Source: Didymodactylos carnosus
Taxonomy: Eukaryota; Rotifera; Eurotatoria; Philodinida; Philodinidae
Reading direction: 5' to 3'
NCBI GenBank assembly: GCA_905250885.1
Contig: CAJNOQ010002754.1
Span: 1 to 22,794 of the forward strand
DNA: 22,794 nt
Shown in pieces: positions 12,931-22,794 of the stretch (positions are counted from its first letter, which is position 1; each line of letters opens with the position of its first letter). The position numbers and the translations under genes were made by a program. Under the pieces are notes generated by a model. The model did not search any database. It was not told the origin of the DNA and saw only the letters and a program-made list of their open reading frames with translations.

Positions 12931-15900
12931 CTAATCTTCAGATTCATTACTGCTTTCCTGTGAACTTAGTCGCTGTGGTTTGATCAATGCTGCTAGTGTT
13001 GGATTTTTAACTGAATCCACTGGGGATGATGTCATATTCGAAGCCATATTATGTGTTGTTGACACGAAACTACCTAAAGCCGAGTCAGATGCACCTCGAG
13101 AGGTTGATGTTGTTGAAGTAGATGAGGATAAACGAGTGATTGATGGGAGAACAGAGATTGGACTAGTTATCTAAAAGAAAAACAAGGGTATATTGAAATT
13201 ATTCGTGTTTTGTGTGTTTCTCCAAACTCTCTGTGTTCTGCTCATAGAATAACAGGAGTCTCATGCATTTATTGATATCCAAAAAGCTGACATTTGTACC
13301 GGTTCAAATTTTCTGTTCTACTTATATTAAACTTACATCGGTATAACTATGCATATTGTTGTTTACTGTGTCGGCGTAGCGGCTATAATCTTTTGCTGGT
13401 ATTTTCGATTCACTAAATTGTGATGACGAGGATGAACCTGACCTATCATACATGCCACCACTATGGTTAGTAGTTGTCACTGTTTTCGTTGTTTGTTCAA
13501 CATAATTGTAGGAGGAATTACGTGGTGAAGAACGATCGTATGTTGTTGAACTAGTATCATACTTAATCGATGAAGAATCCCTTGGCTTTATAGTACTACT
13601 ATATCTATCGTAGCTAGTTGGTGATGAATCTCTTGATTTTTGATACGTTGTATTTGTTGTACCAGTACTCTTTTGTTGTTTTGAGTCACTTGTATAAGAG
13701 CTTAAATTATGAGTCGTTTCACTATAACGATATTTTGAGGATGTATCAGGTTCAACGAATTTTTCACTGGCAAAATTTATTGTTGGATGATCATTGCCTG
13801 TTAAATGAGAATGCTTTTCTAAACAAGAAAAGACATATAATTGTAAGGTTCTAGAGATATGTCACATTCAAATGAACAAAATACGTCTTCGAATGACATT
13901 AAATAAATTACTAGACATACCTTTATTAACTTCAATTAGTCGTTCTGTACTCCTTTGTTGCTGATAATCAACGGGTGATGGACTTCTACTTCGGTTACTA
14001 TATGGTGATTCTGATGGTTTTATTGCTGATTTATTCAGTACTAGTTCACTAACTGCTCCTACATGTATATGTCGATCGGCTTTTGGTGTTACAGGTATTT
14101 CAATAAAATTTGACATACCACTTGGTCGTTGAGAAACTTGTGTGGGTGTAACATCTGAAAAGCCAATAAATTTTGACGATGTTGTTTACTTTTTATGAGC
14201 ATTTCGTGAAAGGTATTTCCTAAAGACTTACTATGATAATTGATGATTGCTTCGAGTCCATGATATTTTCGATTTGTTGCTGTTGGGTGATCGATGTTGA
14301 GAGTTGTTTCGTTTTCATATCTTATTTCTTGATCTTGTTTCGAGAACGTTTTATTATTATTTATAGCCTGTGGATAGCGATTGTTGTTGTCTTTGTTGAT
14401 TGGTATAACGTTATCTTTCCATGAAGAATAGTTGTTGCCCTCATCTACTAAACCTTCATTTGAATGACTACGTTGACGTATATTTTGATTTTGAGATGGT
14501 GGTGGATAAATAACGTTTAAATCGTCGCCATAGGATGAACGACGAGGATGACGAGTAGATGAATTTTTTGAAGGATTTTCCGTAGACATTGTAACACCAC
14601 TTGCTACACCATGAACACCGTATTGACGTGTATAGCATCCTGAAATGAGAGAAGAAAAGATCAAGCTGTAGACAGAAATACTGTTATAGTTTAAGAAAAT
14701 CATTCTCTGTCTAAATCAAATTAAAATTTCCCAAACGTCATATATTTTCCCTAGAGAGGTGAACTGTAGAGATCTCAAATTTCGTATTTTTTCGACATGT
14801 TGACTTACCTCTACAAAAAATCTCTCCTTTATGTTCAGTTAATGTCATCGCATCTAATTTTCTTTTACATGTGTAACAACTAAAACATCGAGTATGAAAT
14901 GGCTAAAAACAAATGAAATGAACATTTTTATAAACTTCACAGACTAGAACTCGTTACATACCCTTCCTGCGCCAACCTTTTTTTCTGCCATATAGACACT
15001 TTTCATGCATCTGGCACATTTTTCGGTCCCTCCTCCGTACTGAGGCATTGCTCCAACCTCAGTCGTCAATGGTTGTTGTTGATTTGAATAGAGAGGATTA
15101 CGTAATGGATTAATATGTTGACCAATACCACTTGGAACTAAACCGTTAGCTGATCGACGAGATGATCTAGGACTTGCAGTACTAGAACCACAAATTAGAA
15201 AAGTCATCAAACTTCATACACGCACCTTTTTTTAACAATAAAACAATTAAAAATTTATTAGAAATATAGTTCTATTCTGCGCACGATAACAGCACTTACA
15301 ACTAAAGCTTTATTTCAGTCAATACACGAGTGTACTTTTGTATTTGTCACTCCTACTCTCTGCTTTTATGATATTATTTATCGCATATTTACTAATTATA
15401 AATCACACAAATCAATGTGTCTATAAAAAAGGCTATATCTTAGAAATGTGTTCTGATGATTTGATTTTACTCTCTGTTATTAATCCAGTTTGTCTCACAA
15501 AACACCTGTAAAATGATGGTGTTGTTTTCTGCGTGTTGCATTCTGCACAATATGTCAGCCCTCTCTCTTCCCCAATCAGCATATTATTAATTTATCATTT
15601 TTTTCTCTTCATTCACAGAGTATACTTGACCTATTCATAAATCGTAAAAAAAAAATTTATTTTCGAACAACCAAAAAAGGAAACTGATTATGAAATTGAA
15701 GACATACCGTTGAGTCGTATGATGAAAAATCAGAATTAACAAAAAATTTTGTCTGTACTGTCAATAAGAGATAACTCATAATTGAATAATTGTAAAGTAT
15801 GAGTTTAACTTTAACTATTGATCGCACAAGAATTGAGTGGTTATAATACATAGTAAAATATCGAATTTGGTGCTGTTCGAAAGTATTGGACATAAAATCT

Positions 15901-16270
15901 GAGATTGAGAGATCATGTTCATAACAATATCTATCATTGAAACTTATCGTTCATTTTGATAGCCAGATCATCAAACTTATCACGAAAAAGAAGTTTACGT
16001 TAATTATGTCTCAATTGAATAAAGTTATAAAGAAGAATAGTTGTTGAAAATTTAATTATAATAAAAATATATTATTATCAAATATTTTAATCAGCCCAAT
16101 ACTAAAGAGTTGTTTTCTTTATTAATCAGTAATTGCGTTAGCTAATTACGCTTATAGTAATGAAACGAAATGTAGATCCTTATGCAATTGAGACACAAGA
16201 TAAAAAAATTAACTGACATTCCTTACCCATTTGTATTAGCGACATAAGGTTCTCTCGAATTTGACATCAT
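12931..16270 (-). CDS. CRP-type single-LIM-domain protein with long disordered Ser/Thr-rich tail
   Basis: Coding exons (minus strand): 16270-16227, 15181-14962, 14902-14809, 14639-14232, 14154-13921, 13818-13337, 13170-12931, joined in frame to 573 aa. One complete zinc-binding LIM domain spans ~70-121: CARC, 17 residues, HTRC, FSC, YTC, 17 residues, CRGC; its start KCARCMKSVYMAEKKVGAG resembles the CRP/muscle-LIM family. LIM domains bind protein partners; CRP relatives act on actin and alpha-actinin or in the nucleus. The rest, ~125-573, is rich in Ser, Thr, Asn and Gln, includes SRSPSP, several (S/T)YDR-SS-like units near 390-440, and ends in an acidic SSNESED. Exon 1 (MMSNSREPYVANTN) was chosen because its phase-2 donor AATGG/GTAAGG fits the TTCTAG acceptor of exon 2; the intervening intron is 1045 nt. 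An alternative start is ATG 15207 within that intron. Exact orthology is unresolved. Confidence 0.85.
15182..16226 (-). other. Intron 1 of the LIM gene (1045 nt)
   Basis: This is the longest intron called in the window, some ten times the usual size here. It holds no recognisable gene. Its size could mean regulatory sequence or an old insertion. A short complementary word (CAATTGAGACA near 16184 and TGTCTCAATTG near 16008) is too weak to call an element. Confidence 0.6.
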
Positions 16271-17039
16271 TTTATTTTTTTATAGTAATATGATTTAAGA
16301 ATTCAAAAATTTTATATGTTTTAATTTGAATGTGTCTGACTACTGTGTTTTTACTTAGATATTTATATATATATATATAGTTTTATCAATTGCGTTTTAG
16401 ATTTATAGGTTCTTATACTCTTATTATCAAACTTCTCAACCCACGTATGATTATTCTCTCCTTCTATGCGCACTCAAGAGTTCGAAATGAAGGAATGTCA
16501 TTTAGATTTACACTGTGGAATTCTTTCTTGTCGAAATTTTTTGAAAATAGAAGAAAAAAAAACCAAAAGCATACAGTAGTCAGCGTATTTAATAAAATGA
16601 GTTATGCAAAATGAATGATAATAACAAAAAATTACCTTTCATTACTTATTCTTCCCTTCTTTCTTTCTTGAAAGTGAGTAATCGCACCTGAAAGAACAGT
16701 TGAAGATTAAAACAAAGAAAGACGATTCTAATTTGAACATATGTTACTGTCTATATAAAAATGTTAGAAAAGTTCAAATTTCGTTTGTGCTGTTTTATTT
16801 TCTCTACGGGCACTTTTCTAGTGAAAATTTTTTTCTCAAGCACATGACATGCTATACCATAAGATTTGTCTCCATGTATATGAGTTTCTTACTCATGCAA
16901 AACGCTTGCGGTATGTACTTGATTTTCTTGTCTCATGCACTTAAGTTACTTGAGGAGAGAAATATCTAAAATAATGTGTATTCCTCAAGAAACTCATGTG
17001 TATCATTTAACAACGATTCAAAACAAATTGTTCTTGGTG
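16271..17039. other. Intergenic AT-rich sequence upstream of the LIM gene
   Basis: The LIM gene promoter should lie here on the minus strand. A (TA)n run of about 16 nt sits at 16364-16379, and a short inverted word (GACATTCCTT/AAGGAATGTC) occurs near 16216 and 16490. ORFs at 16390-16614 and 16700-16969 lack motifs and are not called. Confidence 0.5.
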
Positions 17040-17497
17040 CTGATGGGTTTAAAACTGTTTTTTTTGAAAGTTAAGAAGTTGAGAAAATTTCTAAAAAAGT
17101 TGATATAGTTAAAACCCTAGTTATAACTATCCACTCGGGTTAATCGATATAACTCCGGTTGAAAGAGTTACAACTCCAAACGGATAGAGTGATAAATATT
17201 TCAACTCTAGTTATAATTGTATCAACTTTAATAATAAAATAAAGTAAAACCCAAAATAAAATTACGAAATCTCATTCTAGTTTGTATTACGGCACAGTTA
17301 TAACTAAAGTTGAAATAGTTGTAACTCTTACTTGGGACTCTCTCTTATATCAATCAACACTATTAAACGGAGCTATAACTATCAACCGTGGTGGTTGATA
17401 GTTATAACTATTTTAAATTTTTGACGAATAGTTAAATTAGTTATAATTAATTTTAACTACAACTAGTTATAACTCAGATAGTTTTGAAACCCATCAG
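17040..17497. mobile_element. Palindrome-rich MITE-like element with short terminal inverted repeats
   Basis: The left end CTGATGGGTTTAAAACT (17040-17056) is the reverse complement, with one indel, of the right end AGTTTTGAAACCCATCAG (17480-17497). The interior is packed with the self-complementary word AGTTATAACT: exact copies at 17119, 17296, 17400 and 17465, plus variants such as AGTTATAATT and AGCTATAACT. A perfect 14-bp stem with a 5-nt loop lies at 17374-17406. There is no coding capacity. Flanks show only TG on both sides (17038-17039, 17498-17499), too short to be firm as a target-site duplication. Confidence 0.7.
17374..17406. repeat. Perfect 14-bp hairpin inside the MITE-like element
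   Basis: TATAACTATCAACC at 17374-17387 and GGTTGATAGTTATA at 17393-17406 are exact reverse complements around a GTGGT loop. It lies in the right half of the element, off its centre. Confidence 0.85.
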
Positions 17498-17688
17498 TGA
17501 TTTTTGATCAACTGTCTTGTCTCAGCCTCGATCACTATAAGAGTCAAGAAATAAGACTCGATTGTTGTTGCGCTCTAAGAGTAATCGAGATACGTGTATT
17601 TCGAAATTTTTAACTAATTTTTAGTTTTAGGTGAAAATCTCAGAAATTTTTCAAGGTAAAAATTCGAAAAAAATTAATGTGATCGGAT

Positions 17689-18007
17689 AGAATACAAACG
17701 TACACCATTCGACTCGGTTTGTGACCCTGATTCCGAATATGATATTTTAATTGCATTAAAGTTGGCTTTTTATGAAAAAAACGGGCGGAATTCCAACTTT
17801 TTCATCTCTGATTTAGAAAAAATAAAACAGAACGTATCTAAAAGTTCTGCCAACATGTCCGAGAGAAAAACAATGAAAGAAAATACAGCTCAATCAGACT
17901 CTAGGTTTGTGATCAATAAAACATCTCTTCTAGACATATTTGATTCATGCCAAATTGCGCACACTCACTCACCTACCGCCTTTGAAGGTTCTTTGATCTC
18001 AATTTGA
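17689..18007 (+). other. Possible exon or gene fragment, unassigned
   Basis: A frame open from just after a stop near 17680 to TGA at 18005-18007 reads (partial) IEYKRTPFDSVCDPDSEYD, then a segment ILIALKLAFYEKNG, then a Lys/Ser-rich part and SLLDIFDSCQ. The composition is protein-like, not low-complexity, but there is no in-frame ATG near its start and I recognise no family. It may be a decayed gene, an isolated exon, or chance. Confidence 0.18.
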
Positions 18008-18543
18008 AATGAATTAAAAGTGTGAGCAGTTCAGGAAGTAACGACGAATTTTTCATCTATGAAATCCTTTCTCTTTATTCTATTCATTATAAACATGAAA
18101 GGATGAGACCTAGAGTTGTCATTGCATGTTCTCGACATGTAAAAGAGGTAAAATAGCATGTTAGCATAGTACTTACTTATCTGAAAAGGATCATGAGTCA
18201 TTAATAGCATATGCAGGTGAGATATTTTGTGGTAGTCGCTGATTTCGAATTAAGATGGTAAATTAATTAAAAGTCAAAGTCAAATCATTTAGCTTTCATG
18301 TTTAGATATATAAATTTCGTCCAATACGGCGCAGACGAATTTTTCTCACTAGATGGATTGTCAGCGAGTGAATTTTACTTTCTACTATAGAAAACCAACT
18401 CATTAGTAATTAGCCTGTTTTTAATATTAATTAGCTTTCCTGATTGTTTCAAATTGATTACTTCACATCGTTTTATAATCGAGTCTCTAAATTGATAGAA
18501 AACACCAATCACGTTTCAGTTTTCAACCGTTCTTATTTTCTCC

Positions 18544-19350
18544 TTAAGGACCGCCCTCCCCCGTCAGGAATTCAATGTTTTCTTCCAAACCTTCGAAACT
18601 GAAGTAACCATACGGTTCAGTATCCCAAAGTGTCATCTTTCAGACTCCATCTCAGTTTGCCGAAACTTCAGCGTTTGTGAAGGATTTTGAAAAAGATTTC
18701 TGAAAACCCTAAAAATCACCTTTTTCTAAATTTCACATTTTTATTAAAATTTTAAAGGTTGTCCGTTTTAACAGGCATGGAGCTATGTTGAGCAGAGTAT
18801 TCTGATTAGAATGAGATGCCCAGCAGGTTGTACAACTTCGTCTTACAGAGTTACACGAGTTTTGCTAAAGGCGCTGAACTATAATTAATGAAGTGATGAC
18901 GTCATTGTTTAGGATATGATTTTGGCACAGCAAAGTTGTATCAACTCCTAGATGATTCGTCGTAAAATCTTCAGTCTTTTTTTATTTTGAAGCTAAGACA
19001 TTTATCTAAAGTTTGATCCACGGCGATTTTTGATTTTTGTTTTCTGTGCAATATACTCCGCCGCATTAGGAAATTCAAAAATCGCCGCGGATCAAATTTT
19101 AGATTGAGGTGTCTACTTTCATTTGAGACCTCTCGCAGCTTTCTGCACCTTTTAACAAAAAACCTTTACATTATTGTTAAGAGCCCCATTTTGGCCCTAA
19201 TCACGAAATAACTCGGCAGCGCTGCAACGTTTCGATATCGAATTCTTAGCATAAGCTAGTAGGACAGTAAGCATTAGTCACTGAAAGCGCCATCGAAATT
19301 GTATGTAAGATAAAAAAAGTTTTTTCCTGAGGGGGAGCGGGCTCCCTTAA
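18544..19350. mobile_element. TTAA-flanked non-autonomous DNA element with ~23-nt terminal inverted repeats
   Basis: TTAA at 18544-18547 is followed by GGACCGCCCTCCCCC and TCAGGAA; reading inward from the other end, TTAA at 19347-19350 is followed by GGGAGCCCGCTCCCC and TCAGGAA. The two ~23-nt ends match imperfectly and are strikingly G+C-rich for this window. Duplicated TTAA at both borders is the hallmark of piggyBac-type integration, but the end sequence is not one I recognise. The 800-bp body has no transposase ORF and contains a strong inner hairpin at 19005-19103. The element stops ~190 nt beyond the K+ channel stop codon. Confidence 0.68.
19005..19103. repeat. Inner hairpin of the TTAA-flanked element, 29-nt arms
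   Basis: 19005-19033 and 19075-19103 are reverse complements with 2 mismatches in 29, around a 41-nt spacer. The conserved core reads GGCGATTTTTGA. Weaker pairing continues outward. It could be subterminal structure of the enclosing element or the remains of a nested insertion. Confidence 0.8.
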
Positions 19351-19542
19351 CATCTAAAGAAAAATATCGTTGTACTGCGCGGTAATTCATTTAATAGAAC
19401 AGCTGACATTCTCTAGTAATTGCTCAGGCACCGTTTGTTATTCTTAAATTTTGAAACGGAGGTATATTTACGATAATATCACAGAGATAACGAGAAGACA
19501 AGTGTCATCTTTAGAGTAATAATCATTCTCATGTTTGAATAA

Positions 19543-21140
19543 CTATCCTAATGGCGAAACTTGTACTTTTCTTGGCTTTTCAACTACCGCTATTTTCCTA
19601 CGTTTTTTAGGTAGCTTAGATCGTGCTGTTAAATGAGTATTAAAGTTGGCAAAAGTTTCAACAATAATTGGCATTGGTAAATCGATAATAAGAACACCAG
19701 CAACTAAAGAGAAAATATTATAAAAATGTTCATAAAAAATTGAAAAGCACAACATTGTTATTTACTTGTTGTAACTGCTCCAACGAGCATTCCTAAAAGT
19801 GTTTTGGGATATAAATCTCCATAGCCGATTGTTGTTACTGTGATCATACTAAACCAAAGTGAATCAGGAATAGATGTAAAATAATTATCTTCATTTGGTG
19901 TCGATCGTTCGGCATAATAAATAAATGATGCTGTTAATGCAATAGCTGTAAAAACAAAAAATATGAGTAACCATAGAATAGTGGATGAATATTGCATTGC
20001 TATAACAATAATTTTGAGACCAGGATGTAATGTACATAATCTAAATATTCTCACAACACGAATTGTTGATATTAAATCAAATCCTTCATTTTCAGGTATA
20101 TGAAATATATTTGTTAATATATAAGTTAAAACAAACCAAAATGTTGCTTTTTAAAAAAATAAAAGAGAAAAACATGATATAAAATACTACTAAATATGTT
20201 ATTTATAATGTAACATACCTAAAAAATCGATAATATTAAATGCTGATTTACAAAATAATGTTTTATTTGGACTAACAATAAATCTAATAGTAATTTCAAA
20301 TATAAACCATGCATTACATGTCCATTGAATAATTTGAAATGCTTGAGTTATATCTTCGCCGTTTGGTGTTGGCATTCGTTTCATAGTCGTCGAATTAATA
20401 TAAGCTGTTACAAAATTAATTTCAGTTACATTAAATACTGACATTGTTTGTAACATAAATGACATTATTGAAATTAAAATAAAAAATACGGATATTACAG
20501 TGATAATCTAAAAAATATATAGTAAATATATTATAATTAATGAAAAGTTGACTATTAAAACATGAATTTTATGTATTTAATTTGATTTTTTTTGTTTTCT
20601 TCTTCTCACCTTTGATATAGTCGATGATCTTGATTCTTCAAATATTTGCCAAATAATTGTTCGAATTCGTTTTCCCGTCGATAATTCTCTTCCTTGCAAT
20701 ATTTCATCCTCATAATGAAATTTCTTCATTATATCTTCTTTTGTTGAACATAGTGTATCTAATTCAAGACTATCAATAATTTGTAATGTTTCTTGTGTAC
20801 TACGATGTCTTGTATATGTCATCCAACAACATGGTTCAACATCTTCACGCTGTAATCCCCAGTAAGATAATTCATCTTCGAATAGTGGTCCACATACATT
20901 CGTAGGATAATGTAATTTTCCTGTACGATAATAATTAAGAACTTGTGAAAAAACATTTGGATTACGATCAAAAAAATATTCATTTAATACGGGATCATAA
21001 TGAGATAATTGTTCAGTTAATTTGGATAGACGTGTAGCCGGTAATTTTTTCAATGTTGATTTCATTGTTTCAAATCGTGTTCCACCAACATTGAGTACAA
21101 TTCGACTTTCTATATCGCTCAATGAAATCATTCGTGACAT
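19543..21140 (-). CDS. Voltage-gated potassium channel alpha subunit, Shaw/Kv3-type
   Basis: Forms a tetrameric plasma-membrane K+ channel. Coding exons (minus strand): 21140-20610, 20507-20219, 20146-19766, 19703-19543; 453 aa. The T1 tetramerisation domain (~12-112) carries the non-Shaker zinc motif HX5CX20CC (His 77, Cys 83, 104, 105) and Shaw-like [11 protein letters not shown] and [16 protein letters not shown]1 is ~178-197, S2 contains [11 protein letters not shown] (~248), S3 starts NIIDFLA (~268), S4 is ~299-320, S5 ~327-350, the pore has TVTTIGYGD (376-384), and S6 is ~393-421, followed by KLPKKRRK as in Kv3. S4 has only Arg 303, 306 and 309 plus Lys 318; the usual last Arg is Thr 312. 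The S6 PVP hinge is PMP (410-412), preceded by Asp 408 where Ala is usual. An acceptor lies 6 nt before the ATG. The open frame and intact filter suggest a working gene with altered gating. Kv3 paralogue identity is not resolved. Confidence 0.94.
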
Positions 21141-22070
21141 AGTATTCTAAAAAAAAATACAAAATTACATTATTTTTTCAATCATTTATTCCTCTAAAAT
21201 CAAAAAACTTTACAAAAAAAACCGTAATTTTTTTTCTAGATCGACTAGTTTTTTTGTATATTTTAACAAATTTGTTGAAATGTTTTAAATACTATTAATA
21301 CATTTAAAATTAACCAAAACAATTTATTTTCAAGTCAAAATAAACGTATAGGATAATAATAATAATAAAAAAATGTTCACATTACCTTAAACAGTTAAAT
21401 TAACATAAACACCATTGATTTTATATCTATAATTTGGAAACTATTTGTCCGTAAAAAATAGCACGATTTCTTCTCAATGTTTTTAAAAAAACTTACAGAA
21501 ATTATTTTTTTTTACTGTTGAAAATAAATTAAAGAATTTAATTTATCCTTATTATTGTCATTGCTGGCTTACTTGCAGGTAATAGAATATGAGTTTCAAA
21601 AGAAAAGGAAGATTCTCTACTTTACTACACTTTTCTTTTCATTGTTAGATATACAATCATTAAGAATATTATAGTAACTCGATCTTTTTTCTTTTATTTG
21701 GTCGACAATCTTCTTCTTTTTTTTTTCTTCTATAAGTAGTTAGTTATTTTCTCTATCATTTACAGAAGAGGAAAACCGTCTACTTTTATCTTTTTCATAT
21801 TGAAAAAAAAAAAAGAAGAACATTTCAAGTGTGCTGCTACACTTCATCAATAAATTAATTTTCAACATAGAATAGGTTTCGTTAGAAAAGAGAAGGATAA
21901 AAGAGCAACTACTAATATTTTTTTTACAATGATATTTCTATCTAATAAACTAACATTGACAAATTTTACGTAGTATTATTAATGATCTTCTAACATATTT
22001 TGAATAGAGGGAGATAAATTGAACAAATTAACAAATTATTGTGACAATTTTCTATTAAAATTCACATGCG
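21141..22070. other. Upstream region of the K+ channel gene
   Basis: Very AT-rich, with long A and T runs and a pyrimidine tract near 21700-21732. On the minus strand a T-run ends in TTAG at 21147-21150, six nt before the channel ATG, so a 5' UTR intron or trans-splice site is likely. I see no gene and no clear core promoter motif. Confidence 0.5.
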
Positions 22071-22382
22071 CTACTCATTTTTATAATCACTATCGAGTTC
22101 ATCCAAGTATTTTCGACTAATTACAAAGAGAGGATAATGGATAATAATACTAATACTAGTTACAGTAGCATCAATATTTATTGTTGATGAAACGATTGAT
22201 GCATAACGATCTTCGATATTCAATTCTAAATAAGTTCGACTAGAAGCCACACTTTTTTTCCAACTATATTGCTCATATAACATCAGAGATAAAATAATTG
22301 ATAAAAAATAAATGTATTTCAGCCAGTATTCTACTAAATATCCAACATAAAAATTAGAAATCATTCCATCAATGAAAGATAC
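22071..22382 (-). CDS. Possible terminal exon of an unknown membrane protein (partial)
   Basis: An acceptor-like CTACACTCTAG opens at 22382 into a frame that runs 103 codons to TAG at 22071. It begins VSFIDGMISNFYVGYLVEYW, has two hydrophobic stretches (around YIYFLSIILSLMLY and ATVTSISIIIHYPLFVIS) with a polar stretch between, and ends DELDSDYKNE. Codon choice (TCA, ACA, GAT, AGT) resembles the sure exons. I do not recognise the family. The rest of the gene would lie at higher coordinates, partly outside the window; the open frame 22502-22780 (-), starting MPRKNEW with a hydrophobic segment, might belong to it, but no convincing splice join was found. Confidence 0.3.
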   Translation of the reverse strand, partial: VSFIDGMISNFYVGYLVEYWLKYIYFLSIILSLMLYEQYSWKKSVASSRTYLELNIEDRYASIVSSTINIDATVTSISIIIHYPLFVISRKYLDELDSDYKNE

Positions 22383-22794
22383 CTAGAGTGTAGATGAATG
22401 AAATATAAACTGGCTGCTTGTCTAAGCATATGAGTAAAATAGTATTTGATTACTTCTTGTGATGTGCTAATTAGAACAAGAGAGCAACTAATATTGACGT
22501 ATTAAATGACAAAGAAATGTGTAGTAGAATTTCTTAAGAAATGAAATGGAGTGAAATTAAAAGCAAAATAATAATATAAAAAGCATTTCAACTCTTTTTC
22601 TTTCGAAACAGTACACTTAAAATTAAAATGTTTTAATAAAGTTTCATATATATGAAAATTATCTACTTTTTTCACACATTGATTCAAGCTAAAGGAATGC
22701 GATATTCGAACTACGATAAAGATCAAAAGTATGCTATCGATCAAATTGAAAGAAAGTGTCCATTCGTTTTTTCTAGGCATGACTTCCACTAAAT
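22383..22794. other. Right edge, possible start of an unresolved minus-strand gene
   Basis: A minus-strand frame from an ATG near 22780 to 22502 has a signal-peptide-like start (polar MPRKNEW, then a hydrophobic run LIDSILLIFIVV) followed by a segment with spaced cysteines. It has no motif I can name, and its later part is Phe/Tyr-rich, as expected of AT-rich noncoding DNA. It is noted, not called. Confidence 0.2.

Noticed and set aside
14233-14424. Hydrophobic plus-strand ORF
   Set aside because: Antisense shadow of LIM-gene exon 4; the Ile/Val richness comes from complementing Asn/Asp codons.
16006-16200. Complementary words TGTCTCAATTG and CAATTGAGACA
   Set aside because: About 11-13 nt of pairing with no extension; expected by chance in AT-rich DNA of this length.
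16364-16379. (TA)n run as a TATA box
   Set aside because: A plain dinucleotide run about 100 nt from the LIM start codon; no transcript start supports promoter function.
16621-16700. Acceptor-exon-donor pattern on the minus strand near 16640-16690 as a LIM 5' exon
   Set aside because: Its ATG leads into the donor in phase 1, which would frameshift the LIM gene; the exon at 16227-16270 fits exactly.

Overview
This is a eukaryotic, almost certainly animal, nuclear window. It is AT-rich (roughly 70 % A+T by eye) and holds four spliced protein-coding genes with GT-AG introns, most of them 55-150 nt. The proteins are metazoan: a Shaw/Kv3-type potassium channel, a CECR2-type bromodomain protein, a CRP-type LIM protein and mitochondrial complex I subunit NDUFS8. 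Compact introns, AT-ending codons and AG acceptors just upstream of start codons would fit a small invertebrate such as a bdelloid rotifer. That placement is inference; nothing here proves it.

Layout. 1-2953: no recognisable gene. 2954-4136 (-): NDUFS8, 7 coding exons, 243 aa, apparently complete. 4137-6206: intergenic between two divergent genes, with one unassigned ORF. 6207-10103 (+): CECR2 orthologue, 11 coding exons, 778 aa. 10104-12930: space between convergent genes, carrying two separate imperfect inverted repeats (11651-12212 and 12377-12821). 12931-16270 (-): LIM-domain protein with a long Ser/Thr-rich tail, 7 coding exons, 573 aa; its first exon is tiny and lies beyond a 1.0-kb intron. 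16271-19542: intergenic, holding a palindromic MITE-like element (17040-17497) and a TTAA-flanked element with terminal inverted repeats (18544-19350). 19543-21140 (-): voltage-gated K+ channel, 4 coding exons, 453 aa. 21141-22794: mostly AT-rich sequence, with one possible terminal exon of an unknown membrane protein on the minus strand.

The genes do unrelated jobs (respiration, chromatin remodelling, cytoskeleton or nuclear scaffold, membrane excitability), so this looks like ordinary animal gene neighbourhood, not a functional cluster. The points most worth a second look are the altered S4 and S6 of the channel, the non-autonomous element candidates in the gaps, the hairpin-forming repeats between the convergent genes, and splice acceptors 6-23 nt before start codons that could be trans-splice sites. 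I found no CRISPR array, tRNA, rRNA or viral gene. All exon joins were worked out by hand from reading frame, splice consensus and family similarity; no search was run.
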